Shown: positions 45,155 to 57,943 of the stretch, piece after piece | Position numbering within the stretch: the stretch's first letter is position 1 | Layout: each line of letters begins with the position of its first letter | DNA from: Phoebastria nigripes | Taxonomy: Eukaryota > Chordata > Aves > Procellariiformes > Diomedeidae | DNA: 64,000 nucleotides | NCBI GenBank assembly: GCA_035582835.1 | Contig: JAYKAV010002943.1 | Coordinates: forward strand, 156,136-220,135 | Reading direction: 5' to 3' | Notes under the pieces: generated by a model | Database searches by the model: none | What the model was told of the DNA's origin: nothing | The model's input: only the letters and a program-made list of their open reading frames with translations | Made by a program: the position numbers and the translations under genes

Positions 45155-45227
45155 TGATATATGGGGATTTTGTCCTTAACTCCCATTAATGCTAATAGGA
45201 GTTAAGTCCATAAATCCCCATCTATCA
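45155..45227. repeat. Imperfect inverted repeat with about 24-29 bp arms and 14-base loop
   Basis: The left arm 45161-45183 (ATGGGGATTT then TGTCCTTAACTCC) and right arm 45198-45221 are reverse complements except for a few bases in the middle. The pairing continues weakly outwards to about 45155 and 45227 (GATA/TATC). The loop is 45184-45197 and contains the small palindrome CATTAATG. The size of the stem is in the range of a pre-miRNA-like or MITE-like hairpin, but no known microRNA or transposon end was recognised. Confidence 0.75.
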
Positions 45228-45939
45228 CTGTAAGAATACAGTCTTTCTCCCTCATTTTTGCATGAACCTGCAATTTACTAACACTTCGTTTACAGAAACA
45301 AAAGCTACAGTCAACTTCAGAAGAACTGTTAAATGAACCTGAATTAAGAAAATAAAGGATTTTCAGATTGTCACCTTTGTTCATAATTTCTGTTCTTGAG
45401 TCTAGTAAATATGTGCTGGAAAAGCTCTCCACTACAAACACTTTACATGAAACATTAACCTTGACATTCTTTCCTTGAATAAGTTTGAGTTATTTTGGCA
45501 TCATTTAAAAATTCAGTTCTGCTCTCATGTCTTCATTCTATTCTGAATACTTGGTACTCCATGCACTCTGGGTGTGCATTTTTAATTACAATAACGAAAG
45601 TAATCACTCAGCATGAAAGAGCTGTGCACTCGGATTTTTTATACATCATACCCACACTGCAAAGACATATCCTAAATCATATCCAAAAAAGTTGAAACCA
45701 TTTTATAATACTTCAAAATTAAACTGTAAAATTACACAATTTATTAAAAAGGTTTGTAAGAATCTGCTTTCTACATAGCCTTTTTCCTTTTCCAAAGAGA
45801 ATACACTGCATGATACCAAATATGGTCATTAACAGCTGGTAGAACAAGAGGTATTACGAGACTGTGATTCAGGCTTTAATGTTCTTTAAAAGCCAAAACG
45901 ATCACCGCAAAGTGTGTGCTGATATGCGTGTTTTACTGA

Positions 45940-46630
45940 CTTGCCCTTCCCTATGTCATTACTGGCATTACAGAGATGGTGCCAGATCTCTTCCCTCCCC
46001 CCGCCCCAAATCGTTCTAGGTTCTCATGCCAATTTACAGAAAAGTAAAACTCAGCATCTCTCAGACAGTTTGGTTTCTTCAACAGCACAAAATAACCCTT
46101 ATGACTTCAGAATCTGTCTCACTTACCACGTAGTCCTCAACAGGCCCAGTCATCTCCTACAGCACAGAAATTGGGTTCTGTACCTTCTCTCAATCCCAAA
46201 GCACTTTCCTTTGTCCCTTCAGCTAGTTAACCATCTTACCCAGGAAGCATTACCCTGCCATCTAGATTCACTAGACAGGTGTCTCTAGACAGGGACCTAG
46301 AGATTGTCACCTTCCTCCCTCTCTCCACATTGCAGGTAATCCCAGCTCACAGGCTTCTCTGCTCCTCTGCGTCTAGTGCTCCAGCTTGCAGAGGCTTTTA
46401 CTTCCTCAACAACTTCAGCCAGGGCTTTCAACACAGCGAAGCCAACAAAAATCAGCTCCCCCTAGCTGCAGCCTTCTCCACAGTTCGGAAAGGTCCCAAC
46501 TTGTACACCTCTACAAAACATTATCAAACCTTAGGAGCAAATTTAATCCCATATCCTTCTTTCCCAGAAAAAAAAACAGCCAGCTGCCTCCTCAAGGCAT
46601 TTCTTGTTGGAGACTGTGAGCCAGTGTGAA
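45940..46630. other. C/T-rich patch with overlapping open frames, unassigned
   Basis: A 0.7-kb patch with higher C content than the intron around it keeps two + strand frames open (45941-46288, 115 codons; 46279-46629, 116 codons). The translations are rich in Ser, Pro, Leu and His, with no domain, signal or repeat that I recognise. No splice or retrocopy signature was found. The open frames probably follow from low A content rather than coding. It might be an exon of an unknown transcript or a decayed repeat. Confidence 0.3.
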
Positions 46631-47245
46631 CAGATATTGATCAAACATTTTATCACAATCATGAAGATATTGAAGTTGAATTAAAAACAAGTACATTGAA
46701 TACATGTCACTGAGAAAAAGTATGTATTCACTATTTCTTCTTTACCTGTATTTAATGATAAAACAATAATCTTCAAAAGCACTTCTGGGGAATCTGAATT
46801 TATTCCCTTGCTTTAAAAAAAAAGCAGTCTTTACATTGCCTGATCTTTCAGTCAGTAGATTTCTTTTTCAGTTAATAGGTTTCCAAAATATAAATGTATT
46901 GGAACACACAAAAGCTAATTTATTGGCATAACAGGATTAGTTAAAGAAGATTTCTAGTCTGCTTTCCATCTACAAACATTGTGTGCTACAATATGTGGGA
47001 TCTCTCACAATCTTCTTTTTAGTTGCTCTATCTTCTTTTATAGATTTAAATTGAATGAGGGTTTAGCTACTTGGCTCCTAGCAGGATTGAAGGGATAGAA
47101 TACTGAAAATTTGATGTTTCTAGTCAGTCTTTATTAGTTCCCTGCTTTGCAATATATTTTTCCTTATTTTTGTGAATGTTATAGAACTGGCTACTCTACA
47201 GTTTCAGAAAACTGAATATATAAAATACATAATTTGCATGCCTTG

Positions 47246-47290
47246 ATATAATGTATATTATATATAATATATAATACATATATATATAAA
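47246..47290. repeat. AT-rich microsatellite
   Basis: This is an imperfect (TA)n/(TATAA)n tract in intron 3, about 45 bases. It is likely length-polymorphic and has no other visible feature. Confidence 0.85.
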
Positions 47291-50200
47291 AAACAACACT
47301 TTTCAAATTATATGTTTATACTTTACTCCGGTTAAGTCTTTCATTCATTTTGGATAATTTTACTGAAATTTTTAAATATTTATACTAGACCTTACAGTGT
47401 AACAAGACTGTTTCCCAGCTTAGCAAAATGTAGGGAAAATGTTTCAGATTTGTGCCTGTGACTACTGTTCTGGTATGACTGTAGTATTACAAACCACAGT
47501 TTTTGAGAGCTATCAAAATAAGGTTAGGACTGGCTTTTCAATGAGTAACCTCTACTTCCACACCCTTCATCATGGACCTAGTGGAAGCCCATGAACTTGA
47601 CATTTCTTCTTTCTCCCTTGCTACTCGTCTAGACCCACATGCACTAGTTCACAAAGTTAATTTCTTCATGAATGGAGCAGGTTGGTAAATGGATATTGAA
47701 TGGAGTTTGTGCCTGTTCAAGTTTTATTTAGTTGCCTAAGTGCATTTAGTGTTTTTAGAGATGGCCTTAATAATCCCTAAGAGTCCCTGGGTTATCTAGG
47801 CTGGTAGACGTATCATAGGAATTGCAGGAGACATGCATCTTTCTGAACCAGCAGCCGAAAGACAGAATATCTTAGGGCTTTTCAAATGCCACTAGATATC
47901 TTTGTGTAGACAAACAAATTGTTTTATTTCTCCTCAGTACTGGTACAGTTCAAACCCACATTAACTTTTATGTGTTGCCGTAGCACCAGTGTAGAACCTC
48001 TAAAACAACATGATTTTCCTGACAAGCTTCTTGGTGTGCTTCATGCCTATCAGTAGTTTTGAAGACAACTCATATCTAATCAAGCTTGTTTAAAGTTTGA
48101 GATACATCCCTTCCCACAGCCCATTTTAGCAGGTGTTTAAGCTGCTGGAGTTAGCAGGCCCTCCCTCTGGACTTGAACTAGTTCAGCTTTACCTTTTATT
48201 TTACCCTATTTACCCTATTCTAGACAATGTCATATTTACCTACGAACAGAAGAAACGCTGCAGGGAAAGTTAGTATGGAATTCCCAAATTCCTATTTGAT
48301 CTAATTAGGTTATATTTCCCTGAGGAGATGAAACAGAGGATGATTTCAAATACATGTTTTCAATAAAGATTTCTACTATTAGCCCATTCAGTCACTCATT
48401 GAAACTAGTCATATTCTAATTGCTAACATATAAATTGTATTAATAACAACATGGAATATATAGCACCAAAAATTCATCTGAACAAATGAATAAGCTCAGA
48501 AAAACTCAACTTTTCACTTAGCAAGAAATACTTTCTGCTGTTAGAGCAAAAGCATCTTCAGGGACACATAATTTATCTGCAGAAAAAAAACAGAATCTTT
48601 TGTCAACTGAGAACATGGCAAAGTTCAATGAAGACAGAGTCTCAGTGCATGATGTTTGTTCATGTAATTGTCATGTCCATTTTCATCTAATCCCTTATAC
48701 TACTGCTTGAAAGTGCAAACGTTTTAAAAGCCCCTGAGACAAATCTGAAAAAAGCAATTACATTGAACAAGTTGCAAAATTTGATTTTAATGTAATGCAT
48801 TAGGAGTTGGGAACACACAACTTCCGTTAAGAATGGAAGTAGTATATTCAATCTGCAATTAATAAATATTCTAGGACATGCAGTAAGAGTTGTGACAAAT
48901 GTTATTATACAGTATGTCAGTACTGTGTTTAATTAATTTTTTTAAGAGTAAGCATCCTAGATATTAGCTAGCTTTGACTTTTGATATGACAGTTATTTGT
49001 GAGCACAGAAACGAAAATCCACCCATTGCTACTGATAATAAACCAGAAAAAAACCAACACTAAAATTAACTAAACCTGTCCATTTTGCAATGTTTCCATC
49101 CTAAAACCTATGGAAAATAAGTTGATTTTGTAGCACACTGTTGAATTAAAGAGACTTTGAATGTTTTGTAATGACGACAAGGGAGTCAGAAGCTAAAAAT
49201 CAAGGAGTCCTCACAGAAACTACTGACTATATTCTTCTTTTAGTTATGGGTTGAATGACAAAGACAGATAGCTCTGTACTAATAAGCATCCTGTAAGTGA
49301 CCCCCTACTTTCAGTAAGAGAAAGACTGAACTGGAGTAGTGACAGAACAGTTCTCATCCTCCAAACCATTAGCAGTGATGGTGAATGAGATATTACTCAA
49401 CCCAGGAGGAAAGAAAGCAAGAGACATTCGTCTGTCCCAGGCAGAACATTAACAGAGGCCATACCACTTCAGAATCCAAGGTTATGAAAGCAGGTAACAC
49501 CTAGGAAGAGCACTTCGTGCACAAGTAGTGTATATACTTATTTGCTGAAGTCTGATTTTGTAAGGGAATCTCAGATGTCTGATATTACAGGTAGCAGTTA
49601 TGAAGTCCTAGTTTTAGCTAGTTCTTTGCCAAGTAAGTTCTAGTCCTATTGACTTCAATATGAGTATTGCTGGGCAGTTATTGGAGTCAAACTCTGCAAA
49701 GGAATTAGGCAAAATTTAAATAAAATTTTAACAAAACTATTCACAGGACACCCACCTGGATACTTAGTAGTTCAGAAGCATAAGAAAAACAAACAAAACC
49801 AAACAAAAAACCCAAACAAACAAAAACCCCAGAAAGATTTAAAATATTAATGAACACCTTAAAAGCTGCTTTTATACATCCATGGACAAAGAAAGAGCGA
49901 GCTCTTCATCCAAAATCCATCAACAATCTTTTCTGAATAGTTCAAATAATTTCCTAAAGCTTCCTGAGATCAGAGGCAAGTTAGCCTTCACCCAAATCCC
50001 CAAGCCATCTGGCCTGTCCTACTTAATGGAGGGGGTAAGAGCACCAACCATTTTCAAACTAGTCTAGGATTAGAACTTTTATCCAGGAACCGAACAGGCC
50101 TTACTGCTCATCCTCAGCCTGCAAGGGCTCAAATGTAGAGATCCTAATCACCAACACAGTGCTTAGCCGACTAACTTGAGGCAGGACTAGACAGGAAAGT

Positions 50201-51376
50201 TTTCCATGTCTTCGTGTATGGAACTGCATACTTGCCCTTATACAGCAAAATTGCAAGAGTCACAGGATTAGAAAGAAAAATCAGAAGAGGAAGGCTTTCT
50301 CCTAAGGCCATCGATGAAGACATCCCTTTCTGAGGGAGGAATCCTGTGGTTCTGGAAAATTCACAAAGTTGCTTCTTACTGAGGGAGTGGTGCAGTACTG
50401 CAGTTGCTCTCGGCATCTCTATGGGTTCTGTAATTCCAAAGTGAGAACAATAAGGTCACCCTTAGTTTTACTCACTGCCAAAATCAGTTCTGGAGAGAGA
50501 GCTTCCACATATGGAATTATCCAGGGACAGATCATCAGGAAGGATTCTGAGTCAGACAAACTCTTTATCATAATAAACAGCGTATCTACATTGCTTCTTG
50601 TAATGAATGCCCTACAGCTATTCAGTACAGAAAAGCATGTTGTTAGGAATGTATGGCATTAGTCAAATTTTGTCACTCTGACACAGATTTGATGTGTCAA
50701 TTAAAGTTAAGAACTCAGCGATCAATTTAAATCACAGTTAATTTCGCTTTAGCTGCTATGGTAAATCTCTTGACAGAATAATGAGTTACAGTTAATGGTG
50801 GAGCATGGAGTCTGTTGCCATTTTTTTTTCACTCATTAATTGAACTGCCATACAGCATAGATATATGCACTATCCTTGCTGCAGTTCAGACCTGTAATAA
50901 TGCAAAGATGTTATAAAAAATAGAGAAGAGTCCCCTTATTTGCAATAATAAACCATGCCAGAGAGATCACCAAAGTTTATTAGCATGATAAGCAAAAGGA
51001 TGAGCCATTTCAGTCCAGCTTAAATTTATTGATAATTAAGGATGTTCTTGTCCTTAGATTTAAAATGCTTTCCCCCTCTATTATTTACGCTTCGATATAT
51101 TTACAGATGGCAATCAAGTCATCAATCAAGTCATAATACAAGTCCTTTGTATTACCGGTTTAAAGAAATCAAACATTTCCTGTCTACTCTCACAGAATTG
51201 GCTATCCTGTCCAGTCCTATATTATCCTTTTCTGCACCTTCTTCTATATATTCTTTTTCTGAACATGCATGACTACAGATGAGACCTCACCATAAATAAT
51301 CTCAGTAATCATGGAACTCCAGCTATTAAGCATGAGGAAATAAAGGGGAATCCTTCAGATTACACAAACTATATTT

Positions 51377-52807
51377 AGGTCCCGGACGACTGGAGGCTTG
51401 CCAATGTGATGCCCATCTACAAGAAGGGCTGGAAGGAGGACCCGGGGAACTACAGGCCTGTCAGCCTGACCTCGGTACTGGGGAAGATTATGGAGTGGGT
51501 CATCTTGAGGGCGCTTGCAAGCCATGTGCGGGACAACCAGGGGATTAGGCCCAGCCAGCATGGGTTCATGAAAGGCAGGTCCTGCTTGACCAACCTGATC
51601 TCCTTCTATGACCAGGTGACCCGCCTAGTGGATGAGGGAAAGGCTGTGGGTGTGGTCTACCTGGACTTCAGTAAAGCCTTTGACACTGTCTCCCACAGCA
51701 TTCTCCTAGAGAAGCTGGCAGCTCACGGCTTTGACAGGTGTACTCTTTGCTGGGTAAAAAACTGGCTGGACGGCCAGGCCCAGAGAGTTGTGGTGAACGG
51801 AGCGAAATCCAGTTGGCTGCCGTCACAAGTGGTGTTCCCCAGGGCTCTGTTTTGGGGCCAATCTTGTTCAATATCTTTATCAATGATCTGGATGAGGGGA
51901 TCAAGTGCACCCTCAATAAGTTTGCAGACAACACCAAATTGGGCAGGAGTGTCTGCTCGAGGGTCGGAAGGCTCTGCAGAGGGACCTGGACAGGCTGGAT
52001 CGGGGGGCTGAGGCCAACTGTATGAGGTTCAACAAGGCCAAGTGCCGGGTCCTGCACTTGGGTCACAACAACCCCATGCAACGCTACAGGCTGGGGGAAG
52101 AGTGGCTGGAAAGCTGCCTGTCGGAAAAGGACCTGGGGGTGCTGGTTGACAGCCGGCTGAACATGAGCCGGCAGTGTGCCCAGGTGAGCAAGAAGGCCAA
52201 CGGCATCCTGGCCTGTATCAGAAATAGCGTGGCCAGCAGGAGNAGGGANGTGNTNGTNCCCCTGTACTNGGCNCTGGTGAGGCCGCACCTNGAACACTGT
52301 GTTCAGTTTTGGGCTCCTCAGTACAAGAAGGACATTGAGTTGCTGGAGCATGTCCAGAGAAGGGCAACGAAGCTGGTGAAGGGTCTGGAGAACAAGTCTT
52401 ATGAGGAGCGGCTGAGGGAACTGCGGTTGTTTAGCCTGGAGAAGAGGAGNCTGAGGGGAGACCTTATCGCTCTCTACACCTACCTGAAAGGAGATTGTAG
52501 CGAGGTGGGTGTCGGTCTCTTCTCCCAAGTAACTAGCAACAGGACGAGAGGAAATGGCCTCAAGTTGTGCCAGGGGAGGTTTAGATGGGACATTAGGAAA
52601 AATGTCTTTACTGAAAGAGTGGTTAAACATTGGAGCAGGCTGCCCAGGGAAGTGGTGGAGTCACCATCCCTGGAGGTATTTAAAAGACGTGTAGATGTGG
52701 CGCTAGGGACATGGTTTAGTGGGCATGGAGGTGTTGGGTTGATGGTTGGACTCGATGATCTTAGAGGTCCTTTCCAACCTTAATGATTCTATGATTCTAT
52801 GATTCTA
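51377..52807 (+). mobile_element. CR1 LINE, 5'-truncated, sense orientation
   Basis: This is a young-looking CR1 of 1.43 kb. It starts within the reverse-transcriptase domain at the segment DDWRLANVMPIYKKGWKEDP and carries NYRPVSLTSVLGKIME, motif A ([12 protein letters not shown]), motif B region (VPQGSVLGP), motif C as FADN and the C-terminal region LGHNNPMQ. It ends with three copies of the ATTCTATG-type tail. The frame shifts near 51820, where bases are missing after CTGCC, and again near 51950, and moves frame once more near 52020. It cannot encode active polymerase. Nine single-N calls lie within 52243-52450. No target-site duplication is obvious, which is usual for CR1. Confidence 0.95.
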
Positions 52808-55800
52808 CTCTCTGTCAGAGACAATGTTGTATTTATGGCTGCACACTTTCTTAAAACTTTACCACTCTGAAGGATGAAAATATTTGTTTTTAAATAAAAG
52901 TGCATATTAGCATCTCATTAAATTATATCAAGAACTGAGAAAATTGAGACACTGAGCGTAAGGACATAGGGACTATACTTTTATTGGTCATAATATGATT
53001 TTCCTCATTTACACTGCTGCATTAAATGAAGGAAGATAAAAATAAAACAGAAACAAAGACATGTTAGGTGCAGAGGGGAAACGGGAGCTGGTTGTTAGAG
53101 CTTACGTGACACTTCTAAATACAATAGAAGTAAATAACATCACTTGTTTATTGTTAAAAAAGACAATGAAAATTAATTTTAAAAAGAAAACTTTTTGAGT
53201 CGGAACGGGAAATGAAGTGTTCAAGGCTGAGCAATAGAATTTGGCCAATAACTACGGGTAGTAGTTATTAGTTAAAACCCCACTGGTGTAGAAATTTTGG
53301 GTACTGTTGAAATTCCAATGTTGTATCAATATTTGGTCTTATGAAACTTGGAACATGTAGTCATACAGTTGTGAGAATCATGCCAACAGGCATAATAAAG
53401 GACAACAGGAACCTCAATATGCAACATTTACTCATGAGAAATAGCTTTTTATATCTTCAGCATCCTGCTGTTTTGGTCAATTTAATTACTTAGCTTGAAT
53501 AAGGGTAGCCAAATATGCTAAAAACAGGCTTACCAAGAATTTGTTGCTTGATCATCAGAAAGTACTGCATATCATATAGAGAAAGTCCCAGTAGAGGATT
53601 TTATATTCATATAACCTTATAAATTTTCAAGACAAAACCAGTAAGTGGAAAACTACACCCGGAGAATGAAATTAATTCAGATTATTTTTTTCAGCAGACA
53701 TGAAAAAGGCTATCTGACCAAATGGAAGCATATAACATTAAATGCCAGGTGGAAAAAGCATAGGATTTGTTAATCAATTGCTTTTTTAAAAAAAATTGTT
53801 AATTAATTTGTTAGCCCCCCTTTCAGAAAAGAACTGAAAGAAATTTCCCTTCTTTTTCATCATGGCTAGTGACACCCTCAAGAGCCATAAAAAGTTCTTA
53901 AGAGAAGCTGTTGGTATTTTTCGTAATTAGCACCATGGCATGATGAAACCAGAGCCAGGGATTTGTACTTTACAGATGTAGAAACAAGCCTCTTTTTTTT
54001 TCCTAAAGTAAGCCAAAACCCTTAGACAAGCTTGTGCCTCAGTGTTCATAGAACTGAGCTTTTGGTGTCTTCCATGCAGCAAGAGGACATAATACCCCCC
54101 GAAATACCCTTTTTTTTTGCATGATATCCCAAATACCATGTAGTTCCAGTTCCCCTTCCAAACTCCTGTATAAAATCAAAAGGCCAGGAAGAAGCAGGAT
54201 GTGGGAGCAGTGACGGCTCTTACTGCCTGTCCCAACACATGGACTTGTTGCACTGAAGGAAACATTAGCTCTAAACCTGGGGCACTGGGTGTGAGCACTG
54301 CAGCTCTCAGGACTTCATCTGCACTTCAGCCAAACACAAGCCTTACGTTTTTATTTGTATAACCTGAAGTATGTCTCTTTATTTAACTTTTCTCTGTAGA
54401 ATATGATGAGTTTATGAATGGGATTACTTACAGAGTAAGGGACTTCTCATGTGTATAAGACAGAACAGGTGAAAAATGCATAGCAGAAAGTTGAAATGAA
54501 AATAGAAAATGGAGGAAGACAAACGGAGGAATCCGTTCTAGGTTATATTAAGCTATTCTGTATGTCAGTTTACCTAAGGTTTATTGGTTTAAATTGTTTC
54601 CAGCTTTTAAGATGAAAAAAATCCTAGTTAAATTTTTCATTGAAGCAATTGAAGCTATTTTTCATTGTTCTTTCCCCTGAAAAGTCTGACTTAAATTGGC
54701 TCTCATTATTCACTTAAAAAATTCCTAATCTATCAAAAGGAAGGAGATACATTTGACTGCTATTGTATGAAGGACAAGTATTCATCATCTCAGTTTATAA
54801 TTACACATTGTGAGCATAAGGCTTAACTGCTTTAAACAAGTAGGGTTGGTTGATGCAAACACAGAGACCAGAATTAAACTGCCAGAATTGATTTGTTGTC
54901 CTACAGGAGGATTACTATTTTCATGTGCTACTTGCCTGGAGGAGTGACTCCTAACTCAAATAACTCTATGCTAGGGAGGTTCCTTGAGGGGAGAGAGAAA
55001 TCATCATTTAAGTTGTGGTGACTTCCACAGCCACTTCTACAACCTCAAGGCTGCCATCATCTGAACAGCTGCTGTGCCTTGGTTCTACAGAATGAGACTG
55101 ATTTATGGGTCTGCCCTTGCTCCACTGTCCTTCAAAACCCTTAGCCACAGGGTGAACTTTCTTAGAGGGTCAGGATACTGTTCATCTGCTTCATAGGGCT
55201 CAATAAATTCAAACTTGGGAGATCAGGTAATTGCTTTTTCCTGTCCATGCTGAGTCTGAGGCCATTATGGACTCCAGTACTAATATTTTGAATAGCAATT
55301 TCAAGCAGACAGTGAAATCTAAAATACTTACAGAATATGTTGGTTTCTTCTTCATTATACTGATACAGATAGAGCTATATTCCTGTAGCATACAGAATAT
55401 AGCCAGAATGCCTTATGGAAACTTTTGCACAAATCCTCAAGGTATTAATTGCCTGACTCTCACTGGTTTCTTTCATGCATTTTTTAATATGCACTGCATG
55501 TGGAATCCTTCTAGATCTGAGAGAGAGACAGATAAAAGCAAATTTCCAAAATATGCCCTTCATTTAAACATTGCCTATCATCAGATCTCATAATGTTTGA
55601 ATGCTGTCATTTGAACCAAACAATCAAATTTTCATGCATAAATGAATAATCTTCCAGAGCTCTACCTACTGCAGTTCCAAATACTATTATAATTTTGACT
55701 AATATATCCATCTAAGTGAAATCTAGATTTGTCTTTTGCATAATGTAGTCAAATGATTCTTGCTTTATTTGTTCTAGCTCACTGTAGAATTTTAACATGG

Positions 55801-56974
55801 AAATCTTACAGACTTTCCAAGAACACTGCTAACAGTAAATTTTGTTTTATACTGATAACTATGGCAATTTTTTGTTCATGTCCATTAAAGATCTATATTG
55901 AAAAATACTAGAGTTTCTGGTGAATTCATAAAAAATAGCATAGAAAGCAGATGTATTTACTAAAGTCTAAAATATAAAGATTTGTTCATTAAGTTTCCAC
56001 CAAATTATACGAAAAATGTAAAGACTTGTTTGAACATATTTTTACTCATTTTAGTAACTACATATATTGCAAGTGCTTGAAAATCAACCAAGAGCAAGGC
56101 CCTGTATTTGTAGATTATATGCATGCACAGACTAATAGCCCCCCCGGTGGTTAGATTTCTCCCTTTCCAGGTTTCTAATAACTGTCCAGCTGTTACTAAC
56201 AACTCCATTGGACATAATGCTGAAAAACTTTTTGCAGACAATGGCATGGACTGGAATTTACTTTGTTGTAATGAAAGCTGAATGATCCTCCGTACCTAAG
56301 AAGTTATCGGAGATGTACTGGGCAGACCTGCTGACATGAAGGCTGAAGTGAGGAATGAAAATTAGCAGGGTGACCTGGAGTAAAAGGAAGGCAGAACTAG
56401 AGGGAACTACTAGAGGCATGGGGGAACAGAGAATAATTTAAATTATTTCAGTAGATGTTACAAGGGAGAGGAATACATATCAGGAAGAATAAGACCCAAG
56501 GGAATCCTGGCCTAAAAAAGTAACCAATGTCTTGAAGTGCCACTTCAAATTAAGTATAATTTTGTAACTGTAGTGGGCTATTTGTTTTATTGCATTTGTT
56601 TATCACCCCATAGGGAATGAGAGTATTTGGTCATACAGTTATGTGTGTGTTATCATTCCTCTCCCTCTATCCACCCACCCCACCGCAAAAAAAAAAAAAA
56701 AGATATCAGGTGCTGAGTTATCAGGTGTTCAGGTGCTAGTGGAATAGTATTAGTAGTTTCATATTTCAGCATAGCATCCTTGGTACACCAACCTAAAAAG
56801 GAATGCTGTAGAGCATATCTCACTTCATTTTCCATTTTGTTTCTGGGGTAAATGAAAAACATCTTTGGCCTTTGTTCTACAAAATATTATGTTTGCCTTA
56901 TGCATTTTATCTTCAGAATACTTTGGCTTCTTAATCTTGATGTAATTGTTAAATAGGTTGCTTGCAACAGGCTA

Positions 56975-57006
56975 ATTAAAAGCCCTTAGCATTAAAAGCC
57001 CTTAGC
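56975..57006. repeat. Perfect 16-bp tandem duplication
   Basis: ATTAAAAGCCCTTAGC occurs twice head to tail (56975-56990 and 56991-57006) in intron 3. Confidence 0.9.
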
Positions 57007-57943
57007 AATTTTACCTTTTATTATTTCAATTTTTATGTAATACTGTGCAAAATAAAAGTTAGACTTAAGACTAACTCCACAACTGGAAGATAAAATGGAA
57101 AGCTAAGCAGAAAATGGTTATTTTCTGAACCAGATGAGTTCTGCACAATCCAGTATAGTACTAAACTTGTTATTGCTATGGGACGGCAGTAAAAACATAA
57201 TACTAACATTTTTATCTTGCAGTTTCTACGGTGAGTTTTCCCCTAGCAACATATGCTTTCCTGATTTATCATAGCTAGAATTATTTTTTTTTTTTTTACT
57301 TTAGAATATTTCACAAAAAGTGAAGGATGATTTTGGGTTTTGTTATACAGGTACTACTACAAAGGTAGTAAAATGTGGTGACTTGATGGATACAGATTGT
57401 TTGTCATAGTTGTCTTTCTCAAGTTTGCTTTCTCATTCTCATTCCTGTACATGAAAAGCTACTATGTTACAGAACACATTAACAGTTTTAATTTTTACTG
57501 GTGAGATTTTCTAAAGTTGCTATCTCAGTCTCTGAAAAACATGCAACTTGACATGCTTTTATTGCCGCCTTGATTAGTATAATTAGACAGGATGCCCTGT
57601 GGCATATTGGTACTTTGTGGTAATAACATCTTTCCATTTTAAATTTGTTCACTGGCCCTAAGCACTATGGCTGCACTTTAGGTAACCTAATTACTTTGGG
57701 TAAATTGATGGAGTTTCCTTAGTTTTCCTTCACATATCTGAAAATTTCAGACTGAACCAAAAGCTATTCAGCTAATTATTTCAATATGCCTTTGATGAAA
57801 TTTCCCTAGTATAGAAACTCAAATATTCAAATTTAAGTAAGCCCCTCAAATTGGTAAATCATTTTCCATGCACGTTACCAACGTCATCGCAAAATCAAAG
57901 TAGGAGAAGACCCTTGAAATTCACCCTGACATTTGAGAAATGT

